Shown: positions 57,543 to 64,000 of the stretch, one piece after another
Layout of the letters: the number at the start of each line of letters is the position of its first letter
How positions within the stretch are numbered: position 1 is the first letter of the stretch
NCBI GenBank assembly: GCA_963801065.1
Contig: CAWDDG010000008.1
Coordinates: 868,001-932,000 of the forward strand
Direction: 5' to 3'
DNA from: CAWDDG01 sp963801065
Lineage (GTDB): Bacteria > Actinomycetota > Actinomycetes > Jiangellales > Jiangellaceae
Length of the DNA: 64,000 nucleotides
The notes under the pieces: model-generated
The model's database searches: none
The model's input: the letters and a program-made list of their open reading frames with translations, nothing else
What the model was told of the DNA's origin: nothing
Position numbers and translations under genes: made by a program

Positions 57543-60206
57543 GTGGTGGCAGCTCCGTCGGGGGCGCGAGCAACGGTCCCTCTTCCGAAGCTGCAGGTGC
57601 CGCGCTTGACCGACAGCGTGGTGCCTCGGGCTCGGCTCCTCGACGCCATGTCGGCCGACGAGACCGGCGATGTGCAGGTGACCGCGGTGGTGGCTCCGGC
57701 CGGCTCGGGCAAGACCGTCCTGATGAGCCAGCGGTCCGAGGAACTGATCCAGACCGGACACCCGGTGGCCTGGGTCTCCCTGGACGCAGACGACAACGAC
57801 CCCTTCATCTTCTGGTCGGGCATCCTCCTGGCCACGGCGAGGGCAGCCCAGCAGGGTGACACCAGTGCCGTTCTCGGTGGCCTGAGCCCGCCGGCGCGAG
57901 CGACGGATCCAGGCTTCCTGGCAGCCTTCGTGGACGCCGTCGACATTTCGCCGGACGCGCTCTGGCTGGTACTCGACGACGTGCACGTGATCACCCCTGG
58001 GCCCGCTCTGGACAGCCTCGCCGCCCTGCTCCGTAACCTGCCGGCGCGTCTTCGGATCATGGTGGGCGCGCGATACGACCCACCGCTGCCGCTGGCACGG
58101 CTGTTGCTGGACGGACGCGCGGCCGAGGTCCGGTTCACCGACTTGGCGTTCGACCGCCACGAGACCACCGAGTTGCTGACCTGTCATGACATCCAGTTGG
58201 GCGAGCCCGAGCTCGATCTGCTCCTGAGACGCACGGAGGGCTGGGTGGCCGGCCTGCGTCTCGCCGCCCTGTCGCTGGCTCGCACCGACGACCCCGCCGA
58301 GTTCGTCACGAGCTTCGCGGGCGACACCCGGCCGGTTGCCGACTACCTCGTGTCCGAGATTCTGTCGCGCCTGTCCACGGAAACAGAGGAGTTCCTCCTG
58401 GCGACCGCCGTGCCGGAGCGGTTCAGTGTGGACCTCGCGCGGGAGCTTTCCGGCCGCGACGACGCGGGTCCGGTGCTGGACAGCCTCGAGCACGCCAACG
58501 CCATGATCCAGCGGCTCGGCCAGAACGGAAACTGGTACCGCTACCACTCGCTGTTGCGTAGCTACCTGGTCGCGGAGCTCGAGCGGCGGGACAGCCGGGC
58601 ACTGGGGCGCCTGCACGCGAGGACCGCAGATTGGCTGGGCGAGCGAGACCAACCCGGGCCTGCTCTTGACCACGCTGCTGCCGCCCGCGACTGGGACCAG
58701 CTCGCGCGGCTGGTCGACCGGTACGGCCTGCGACTGCTGCTCGCCGGAGACACGGCGAGCCTGCGGCGTGCCCTGCAAAGCCTTCCGGGTGATGTCGGGG
58801 CGCACGCCGTGTTCCCGTTGATGGCAGCTCTCCTGGCTCTCGACGACGGCGACCTGGCCACGGCACAAGATCACCTCGACCAGGTCGGACGGGTGCCACA
58901 CGCGCACGACAGCCTGCGCCTCCGGGTCATGCACGCGACGACCTTGCTCTACGAGGCGCGCCTGCGCGGAGATCCGAGCGCTCCGGTGGCGGAGCTCATC
59001 GCGCTGGCGGCCCAGCGCGTCGACGGCGATCCGGACCTGGAGCTGCTTGCGACGGCGAACCGGGGAATCGCATGCATCGGGCTGGGCGATTACCGCCAGG
59101 CGGAGGCCGAGCTCGTGGCGGCGCTCCGAGTGGCGCGCCGGCGAGCTCGCGACTACGTGGCACTCGACTGCCTGACCCACCTGTCGGGCAACGCGGCCGA
59201 CCTCAACGACTTCGTCGGCATGAAGAGATGGGCGGAGCAGGCCATCGCCTTCGCGACCGAACGGGGGTGGGCGAGCTCGCCCAGGTTGGCCGACGCGTAC
59301 GTGGTCGCCGCATGGGCAGCGTGTCAGATGCTCGACCACGAGACGGCGGCCCGATACGCAGTGCTCGCCGACGCCGTGCTGAGCGGCGACCGGGACCCCG
59401 AGGTCGAGTTGGCCAAGGACGCGATCATCACGGTCGTGGCCTTCGACGGCGGTGGAGATCGCCGCAATGCGCTGACGCGGCTGCGGGAACGATGGCAGCG
59501 CCTCGAAGGCAAGCGCTTGTCGCCTGCGTTGGTCGCCTTCGTCTGTGGGGCGGAGCAGTACATGGCGCTGCAGATCGGTGAGATCAGCTGGGCCGCCGAC
59601 GCCGCGGAACGAGCAGGGCGGCACCTGGGTGAGTCTGGTGACACCCGCGTGTTCCGCGCGGTGATGTACGCGCACGACGGTCGGGAGGCCGCGGTTCGCA
59701 AGACGCTCGCACCCGTGCTGACGGGAGAGGCGCGCTGCCGCGCCGTGACGTCGGAAATCACTGCGTGGTTGCTGGCGGCCCACCAAGCCGACGCCGCGGG
59801 AGAGCCGCTGCGCGCCCACGAGGCCGTGACACGCGCACTCGAGCTCGCGGCGCCCCGGAAGGCGAGGCGCGACATGTCGCACGCCTCGGCTCGCGTCGTC
59901 ACGCTCCTGATCCGCAACCGTGGCCGGTTCGGTGCCCACGAGGCCTTCGTCCAGGAGGTGCTCGCGGCAGGGTCGGGCGATGTGCAGAGGTCGGGGAACG
60001 GGCTGGTGTCGGGCGACACGTTGACCGGCCGCGAGCTCGACCTCCTTCGTGACCTGCCGTCCCTGTTGTCCTTGGAGGACATCGCCGAGGCTCATGTCGT
60101 GAGCGTCAACACCGTCAAGACCCACCTCAAGGCGGTCTACCGGAAGCTCGGTGTCAACAGCCGCCGCGGAGCGGTGGACCGTGCCCGTGAGCTCGGTCTG
60201 CTGTAG
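57543..60206 (+). CDS. MalT/LAL-type LuxR-family transcriptional regulator
   Basis: An 887-residue signal-transducing ATPase regulator. The N-terminal P-loop is VVAPAGSGKTVLMSQRSEEL with Walker B LWLVLDDVHVITPG and the STAND-type winged region (RTEGWVAGLRLAALSLAR; YRYHSLLRSYLVAELERRD). Residues about 400-800 are helical TPR-like repeats that would sense an inducer. The C-terminal LuxR helix-turn-helix is LTGRELDLLRDLPSLLSLED, then NTVKTHLKAVYRKLGVNSRR. Such MalT-like proteins are ATP- and ligand-dependent activators. The gene is flanked by palindromes A and B, the likely binding sites of this or a linked regulator; that link is inference. The GTG start at 57543 is tentative. Confidence 0.9.
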   Translation: MVAAPSGARATVPLPKLQVPRLTDSVVPRARLLDAMSADETGDVQVTAVVAPAGSGKTVLMSQRSEELIQTGHPVAWVSLDADDNDPFIFWSGILLATARAAQQGDTSAVLGGLSPPARATDPGFLAAFVDAVDISPDALWLVLDDVHVITPGPALDSLAALLRNLPARLRIMVGARYDPPLPLARLLLDGRAAEVRFTDLAFDRHETTELLTCHDIQLGEPELDLLLRRTEGWVAGLRLAALSLARTDDPAEFVTSFAGDTRPVADYLVSEILSRLSTETEEFLLATAVPERFSVDLARELSGRDDAGPVLDSLEHANAMIQRLGQNGNWYRYHSLLRSYLVAELERRDSRALGRLHARTADWLGERDQPGPALDHAAAARDWDQLARLVDRYGLRLLLAGDTASLRRALQSLPGDVGAHAVFPLMAALLALDDGDLATAQDHLDQVGRVPHAHDSLRLRVMHATTLLYEARLRGDPSAPVAELIALAAQRVDGDPDLELLATANRGIACIGLGDYRQAEAELVAALRVARRRARDYVALDCLTHLSGNAADLNDFVGMKRWAEQAIAFATERGWASSPRLADAYVVAAWAACQMLDHETAARYAVLADAVLSGDRDPEVELAKDAIITVVAFDGGGDRRNALTRLRERWQRLEGKRLSPALVAFVCGAEQYMALQIGEISWAADAAERAGRHLGESGDTRVFRAVMYAHDGREAAVRKTLAPVLTGEARCRAVTSEITAWLLAAHQADAAGEPLRAHEAVTRALELAAPRKARRDMSHASARVVTLLIRNRGRFGAHEAFVQEVLAAGSGDVQRSGNGLVSGDTLTGRELDLLRDLPSLLSLEDIAEAHVVSVNTVKTHLKAVYRKLGVNSRRGAVDRARELGLL

Positions 60207-60211
60207 CAGCC

Positions 60212-60228
60212 TCACCCGAGGAGGGTGA
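60212..60228. promoter_or_regulatory. Operator-like palindrome B, TCACCC-N5-GGGTGA
   Basis: TCACCCGAGGAGGGTGA, extending to CCTCACCC/GGGTGAGG at 60210-60230. It sits just after the LuxR stop and 61 bases before the DUF7144 ATG. It could double as a hairpin after the LuxR gene. Confidence 0.7.
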
Positions 60229-60289
60229 GGCGGAACGCTCGCGGCGGAGGCACGGTAATGGGCGGGTCCACCACGACGGAGGGAAGGCC

Positions 60290-60721
60290 ATGAGCGATCT
60301 CAAGGCGCCACGAGTGGCTAGTACGCCTGTTGCGACCGGCTGGGTCGGCTGGATCTGGTTCGCCGCCCTGGTGCTCGTCCTGGTGGGGACGTACAACCTG
60401 ATCCAAGGTCTCGCGGCGATCTTCGAGGACGATGTCTTCACGACAACATCGGCCGGGCTGCTGGTCCTCGACCTGACGGCCTGGGGCTGGGTCCATACCG
60501 TGGTGGGGGCGCTCCAGGTCCTGGTCGGTCTCGCCATGTTCTCCGGTGCGACGTGGCCCCGGGTGATCGCGATCATCTTGGTCATGATCAACGCGGTCGC
60601 GCAACTGGCCTGGCTGAACGCGCATCCGGTCTGGAGCGTCATCGTGATCGTCTTGGACGTGCTCGTGCTGTGGGCGCTCGTGGTCCATGGCGCCGAGGCC
60701 CGGGAGGGGCTGGCGGTATGA
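60290..60721 (+). CDS. DUF7144-type four-helix membrane protein
   Basis: A 143-residue membrane protein. GGAGGGAAGG precedes the ATG. After a short cytosolic tail come four hydrophobic segments: WVGWIWFAALVLVLVGTYNL, a loop IFEDDVFTTTSAGLLVLDLT, then WVHTVVGALQVLVGLAMFSG, WPRVIAIILVMINAVAQLAW and VWSVIVIVLDVLVLWALVVH. A second copy of the family lies at 61367. Function is unknown; its position behind palindrome B suggests LuxR-linked control. Confidence 0.8.
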   Translation: MSDLKAPRVASTPVATGWVGWIWFAALVLVLVGTYNLIQGLAAIFEDDVFTTTSAGLLVLDLTAWGWVHTVVGALQVLVGLAMFSGATWPRVIAIILVMINAVAQLAWLNAHPVWSVIVIVLDVLVLWALVVHGAEAREGLAV

Positions 60722-60919
60722 GCTTGGCAACAAGCTGGTCGTCAGGCTGAAGGGCGACAGCTGGCCGGCGGCCGCCCCACATGGTCAGTCTCGCCGGTGC
60801 CGCACGAGCCAGGCTTGCGGCTCAGGTCCGACTGCCCGACCCCACCGCTGAGGCGCTCCACCGATGTCACGGACGGCGCCCTTACCCCCGGACCTTCGGT
60901 GATGCCTTGTGACCGGTCT

Positions 60920-60936
60920 TCACCCGGTTCGGGTGA
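60920..60936. promoter_or_regulatory. Operator-like palindrome C, TCACCC-N5-GGGTGA
   Basis: TCACCCGGTTCGGGTGA lies 60 bases before the start of the truncated GAP-family gene, nearly the same spacing as site B to its gene. The flanking 60722-60996 shows no other gene. Confidence 0.7.
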
Positions 60937-60996
60937 GGACCCGTCGCCCGCGCCACACGATCATGACAAGCACGTCCCATGGGCTGGGAGGTCTGA

Positions 60997-61224
60997 ATGG
61001 GCGATGCGATCGGGCAGGTGCTCCCGCTGGGCATCGGCATCGCGCTCAGCCCTCTCCCGATCGTCGCCGTCGTCTTGATGCTCGGCGCGGTGCGGGCTCG
61101 GGGCAACGGGCCGGCGTCATTCCCGACCTGGAGGCAGACGATCGACTCCGTCACGCCGGCCCGTGCCCTGGCCACGGGCGCCGTGCTGTCGGGGAGAGGT
61201 CAGAGGAGTGACATCAAATGGTGA
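60997..61224 (+). pseudogene. GAP-family (LysE-like) transporter with internal and C-terminal deletions
   Basis: A 75-residue ORF. GGGAGG precedes the ATG and the first 38 residues are the normal family start: MGDAIGQVLPLGIGIALSPL, then PIVAVVLMLGAVRARGNGP. It then jumps directly to a block normally found after two more helices (WRQTIDSVTPARALATGAVL) and ends after SGRGQRSDIKW instead of continuing for about 100 residues. Full-length members are about 220 residues with six helices. It is therefore a collapsed gene that still has promoter-proximal signals. Confidence 0.55.
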
Positions 61225-61285
61225 CCTTGACGGTGTGGAGGTTCGACTCGCCGGGCGGCGCCGAGCACGCCCTGCCCCACAAAGC

Positions 61286-61304
61286 TCCGCGAGGTACTCG
61301 CGGA
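61286..61304. promoter_or_regulatory. Short palindrome upstream of the second DUF7144 gene
   Basis: TCCGCGAG (61286-61293), GTA, CTCGCGGA (61297-61304) is a perfect 8-bp-arm palindrome 62 bases before the ATG at 61367. The sequence differs from sites A-D but the spacing to the gene is almost the same as for sites B and C. Confidence 0.35.
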
Positions 61305-61366
61305 CGAGTTAGTACAAGCGGACGTCGCGAGGGCGGCGTTCGTTCGACAGAGAAGGGAAGAAGCTC

Positions 61367-61771
61367 ATGATGTCTCGCACCGGGACCACGGTTACCGGAT
61401 GGGTGGGATGGGTCTGGTTCGCAGGGATCATGCTCGTCACGATCGGGTTGTTCGACATCTTCCAGGGGATCATCGCGCTGCTCGACGACGAATTCGCGGT
61501 GGTCGTGGAGGGTGGCCTGCTGGTATTCGACCTGACGACCTGGGGCTGGGTACAGATCATCATCGGTGCCATCCTGCTGCTGGCCGGTTTCGGCGTCTTC
61601 AGCGGCGCCACGTGGGGCCGAACCCTGGCTGTGATCGTGTGCGTGCTCAACGCGCTGCACCAGCTCACGATCATGCCGACCTACCCGTTCTGGGCGCTGA
61701 TCATGATCGGGCTCAACATCGTCGTCATCTACGCCCTCGTGGTGCACGGGCGAGAGGCCGCGGCGGTCTGA
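61367..61771 (+). CDS. DUF7144-type four-helix membrane protein (paralogue)
   Basis: A 134-residue membrane protein paralogous to the gene at 60290. Shared blocks are TGWVGWVWFAGIMLVTIGLF, the acidic loop DDEFAVVVEGGLLVFDLTTW, GWVQIIIGAILLLAGFGVFS, GATWGRTLAVIVCVLNALHQ and the end IYALVVHGREAAAV. It has four predicted helices. GGGAAG precedes the double ATG at 61367. Two copies 650 bases apart with a collapsed GAP gene between suggest duplication within the island. Function unknown. Confidence 0.8.
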   Translation: MMSRTGTTVTGWVGWVWFAGIMLVTIGLFDIFQGIIALLDDEFAVVVEGGLLVFDLTTWGWVQIIIGAILLLAGFGVFSGATWGRTLAVIVCVLNALHQLTIMPTYPFWALIMIGLNIVVIYALVVHGREAAAV

Positions 61772-61789
61772 CCGACCTCGGCGGATATC

Positions 61790-62090
61790 GCGATTGAAGC
61801 GCTCGGCCGAGGCCGAGCTGCTGGGGGAACTGCCGCCGTTCGCGGCCGGTCCGGCGCTCACGCCGGCCGCGATCGCGGGAGGCCTCATGCTCGGGACGGC
61901 CCGCCGTTCGCGAACGCCGGCGCCCTCACGGCCGCCTTCGTGCTGAGGCCGTCAACCTCGCGGTGCTGCTCGTCTTCGGCAGAGTTCCGGCGGCACCATC
62001 GTCAAGGTCGTCTTCGACATCGCGTTCGACGACGCCTACGTCGACGTCGAACGCCATCTTGCGGGGGCGTTGGCACCCGACTAGGGAGCG
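61790..62090 (+). other. Degenerate stretch, possible remnant of a second GAP-like membrane protein
   Basis: No intact gene. Pieces in different frames look like protein: GELPPFAAGPALTPAAIAGG followed by LMLG, then FANAGALTAAFVL, then EAVNLAVLLVFG. The first resembles the LP-x-x-x-G-x-ALSP start of GAP proteins. Another piece, VKVVFDIAFDDAYVDVERHL, ends at a stop near 62083. Several frame changes would be needed, so this is decayed DNA. Confidence 0.25.
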
Positions 62091-62139
62091 TGCCGACGTC
62101 GTGCCTCTCCGGCGCGGGCCGCCGCGATCGGAGCGCGAC

Positions 62140-62740
62140 CTACCCGGATCCGGATGCGGAGGCGTGCCTCGCATGGGCGGTCCCGACGGTCTTGCCGGCG
62201 GACCGGAGCGCGAAGGCGCCGAAGATCTCGGTGAACCCGTAGATGAGCAGGTAGAAGCCGATGAGGTTGACGAACAGCAGCACCTCGCGCAGCGGCGACC
62301 CGATCGCCCAGGCCCCGAGGATGAACAGCAGCGCACCGAGCAGGATGCGCAGCCACCACCAGTCGTACTTGGGGCCGAGGAACGCGTCGATCACCGTCAG
62401 GATTCCGCCGAGGACCAGGTACCAGGCGAGGAAGACCGCCATCACGTACAGCGTGCGGTCCGGCCACACGAACGCGGCGATGCCGGCGGCGATCGCGAGG
62501 ACGCCGCCGACGTAGAACAACCACTGCCAGCTCTCGACCCGGCGCGCGGCCAGGAACTGGGTGAGGCCGCCGAAGATGAACGTGATGCCGGCCAGGATCG
62601 CGAGCGAGTGACAGAGCGTTCGGGCGCAGGCTGAGCACGAACAGCCCGTACAGCACCGCAACGATGCCGGCGACCAGACCGACCCACCACAAACGCGCGA
62701 TCTCGTGCAGCGGTGCCTCGTCGTCGAAGTCAGTGGACAT
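62140..62740 (-). pseudogene. HdeD/DUF308-type membrane protein with one apparent frameshift
   Basis: An acid-resistance HdeD-like membrane protein of about 199 residues. GGAGGG lies 4 bases before the ATG at 62740 (MSTDFDDEAPLHEIARLWWV). Helices follow as VGLVAGIVAVLYGLFVLSLR, then after a one-base shift near 62610-62622 SLAILAGITFIFGGLTQFLA, WLFYVGGVLAIAAGIAAFVW, VMAVFLAWYLVLGGILTVID and the end LLIYGFTEIFGAFALRSAG. Removing one base restores a continuous six-helix protein, so this may be a sequencing error. Palindrome D lies 120 bases upstream. Confidence 0.75.
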
Positions 62741-62860
62741 GAATCCCTCCGGATCTGCGGTCGGCCACGAGTGTTCGAGAAAGGCTGTGGGCCGTCGCGG
62801 CGAACGTGCGCGGATGCACAGTTCCCGCGTCCAAGATCGTACCGACCGCACTGCCAGGCA

Positions 62861-62877
62861 TCACCCGCAGCGGGTGA
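62861..62877. promoter_or_regulatory. Operator-like palindrome D, TCACCC-N5-GGGTGA
   Basis: TCACCCGCAGCGGGTGA lies 120 bases upstream of the HdeD-like gene (minus strand) and 34 bases beyond the pgl stop. It is the fourth exact copy of the motif. Confidence 0.7.
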
Positions 62878-62911
62878 ACCCGCCGTGGCCACGGCCGAAC
62901 ACGTGAAGTGA

Positions 62912-63694
62912 TCAGGGCGAGGCGAGGCGGTCGAGACCCCGGGGGAGCTGAACGGCCGCTGCACGGTCGAGCAGCCACAATGTGCGCTGGCGCCCCCGGG
63001 CGCCGGCGGCGGGCACCTGCACCTCTCCGGCGCCCGACAGCGCCATGCGGACGGCGGCTGCCTTGTCCTCGCCGGCGACGACGAACCACACCTCGGCAGC
63101 GGACCGGATGGCCGGCAGGGTGAGCGAGAGCCTGGTGGGCGGCGGCTTGGGTGCGCCACGTACCGCCACCACTGGGCGGTCCCGCTCGTACAGCGCCGGC
63201 TGGTCGGGAAACAGCGAGGCGACGTGCCCGTCCGGGCCCACCCCGAGCAGCAGCACGTCGAACGCCGGTACGTCCGCGTGGTCCTCCGGATGCGCAGCCG
63301 CCGCGAGCTCGGTGGCGTAATGCTGGGCGGCCGTGTCGGGGTCGCCCGCGCCGGGGCCGTCGGTCGCCGGCATGGGGTGGACCCGGGCGGCATCGACCGG
63401 AACGCGGCTGAGCAGCGCGGCGCGCGCCTGGGTCTCGTTACGCTCAGGGTCCCCGGACGGCAGGAACCGCTCGTCGCCCCACCACACGTCGAGGTGCGCC
63501 CAGTCGACGGCGGCTCGCGCCGGCGAGGCGGCGATCGCCGCGAGGGTCGCACCGGCGATGCGACCTCCCGTCAACACCACCGACGCGGTATCCCGTCCTG
63601 CCTGTACGTCGGCGATCCGGGTGATCAAGCGAGCCGCCACGGCCTTCGCGAGCATGTCCGCGTCGTGGTGCACCACCACGACGGGTGTGCTCAT
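62912..63694 (-). CDS. pgl: 6-phosphogluconolactonase
   Basis: Second enzyme of the oxidative pentose phosphate pathway, 260 residues, DevB family. Landmarks are VVLTGGRIAGATLAAIAASP (the phosphate-binding GG loop, with R-I-A in place of the more usual S-T-P), VWWGDERFLPSGDPERNE, MPATDGPG, and FDVLLLGVGPDGHVASLFPD with the catalytic His. The C-terminal RLSLTLPAIRSAAEVWFVVA is also typical. The ATG overlaps the opcA stop (ATGA). The gene is convergent with the glycolytic block, as in mycobacteria, but about 9 kb of accessory DNA lies between. Confidence 0.93.
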   Translation of the reverse strand: MSTPVVVVHHDADMLAKAVAARLITRIADVQAGRDTASVVLTGGRIAGATLAAIAASPARAAVDWAHLDVWWGDERFLPSGDPERNETQARAALLSRVPVDAARVHPMPATDGPGAGDPDTAAQHYATELAAAAHPEDHADVPAFDVLLLGVGPDGHVASLFPDQPALYERDRPVVAVRGAPKPPPTRLSLTLPAIRSAAEVWFVVAGEDKAAAVRMALSGAGEVQVPAAGARGRQRTLWLLDRAAAVQLPRGLDRLASP

Positions 63695-64000
63695 CGCGCT
63701 GCCGCCCTGCTCCGGGGCTTGCTCCGGGCCTTGCTCCGGGTGGTCCGGCCAGTCGCACGCAGCCGTTCGAGGCCGACGGAGAGCACGTCGCCGTAGACAT
63801 CGTCCGGGTCGAGCCGCCGGAGCTCCTCGGCAAGGCACTCACGGTCGAGCCGCTTGGGCAGCGCGACCCGTACGGCACGGCCCGGCACCGACAGCGTCGC
63901 GATGTCCTCGCCCGGGCGGTCCAGCTCGAGCGGGCCCGACGTCCGGTCCAATCGGGCGCTGACGAGACCGTCGACCCCGCTGGACTTGGTCCTCGTCACC
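63691..64000 (-). CDS. opcA: Glucose-6-phosphate dehydrogenase assembly protein OpcA (5' part outside window)
   Basis: The last 102 or so codons are visible. They match the OpcA C-terminus: LDRTSGPLELDRPGEDIATL, then PKRLDRECLAEELRRLDPDD and VYGDVLSVGLERL, followed by a basic tail (RSKARSKPRSRAAAR). OpcA promotes assembly and redox control of glucose-6-phosphate dehydrogenase (zwf), which would be expected next, beyond 64000. The stop overlaps the pgl start by 4 bases. Confidence 0.9.
   Translation of the reverse strand, partial: VTRTKSSGVDGLVSARLDRTSGPLELDRPGEDIATLSVPGRAVRVALPKRLDRECLAEELRRLDPDDVYGDVLSVGLERLRATGRTTRSKARSKPRSRAAAR

Overview
The window is a piece of a high-GC (about 70 % by eye) Actinomycetota chromosome. 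WhiA, RbpA, RapZ/YvcK, a mycothiol-dependent isomerase-type protein, OpcA, HspR-type heat-shock control and GTG starts coupled by ATGA/GTGA overlaps all point that way. The housekeeping order polA, rpsA, coaE-GrpB, uvrB, uvrA, uvrC, rapZ, yvcK, whiA, gap, pgk, tpiA, secG, rbpA, then convergent pgl and opcA, is the order known from mycobacteria and streptomycetes. I cannot place it below class level; a Propionibacteriales-like or related non-mycobacterial lineage is a guess.

Layout. 1-3.3 kb: minus-strand branched-chain amino acid ABC genes livG (cut by the window edge), livM and livH; LivH carries a beta-sandwich domain in front of its permease and an apparent frameshift. 3.4-6.8 kb: a DUF554 remnant, a hotdog thioesterase and divergent polA. 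6.9-8.05 kb: a secreted transglycosylase with a Pro/Thr/Ser-rich tail. 8-22.2 kb: an envelope-polysaccharide locus inserted between polA and rpsA. It holds a flippase, two methyltransferases, a 1982-residue AftD-type arabinofuranosyltransferase fused to a second GT-C unit, an Rv0226c-like membrane protein, a DUF2613 microprotein, an Rv0225-like GT4 enzyme, an Rv0224c-like methyltransferase and a DUF3068 (Rv0227c-like) protein. 22.2-23.3 kb: a possible toxin remnant, a small ORF and the rpsA promoter. 23.3-24.8 kb: rpsA. 24.9-31.8 kb: secreted and accessory genes (LVIVD/PA-domain protein, a disrupted M36 protease between two direct repeats, a lipoprotein, hsp20 with a HAIR operator). 32-35.7 kb: coaE-GrpB, uvrB, mmcQ. 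35.8-37 kb: terC behind a yybP-ykoY-type manganese riboswitch. 37-41.1 kb: MBL hydrolase, DinB/MDMPI protein and a damaged two-component/PepSY locus. 41.2-53.5 kb: uvrA, a Rieske lipoprotein, uvrC-rapZ-yvcK-whiA, the glycolytic operon, secG and rbpA. 53.5-62.9 kb: an accessory island in the convergent gap before pgl-opcA, with RDD, FGE, AI-2E, a MalT-type LuxR regulator and small membrane proteins.

The most interesting unexplained signal is in that last island. Four exact copies of the palindrome TCACCC-N5-GGGTGA lie within 5.6 kb, at promoter positions around the MalT/LAL-type LuxR regulator, an AI-2E permease, DUF7144 and GAP-family genes and an HdeD-like gene. They look like the operator of a small membrane-protein regulon. 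Other notable items are the AftD fusion, a perfect 42-bp-arm palindrome at the end of tpiA, a deletion scar that beheaded two divergent genes near 38.66 kb, and about nine apparent frameshifts that are all single-base insertions, which looks more like assembly error than gene decay.
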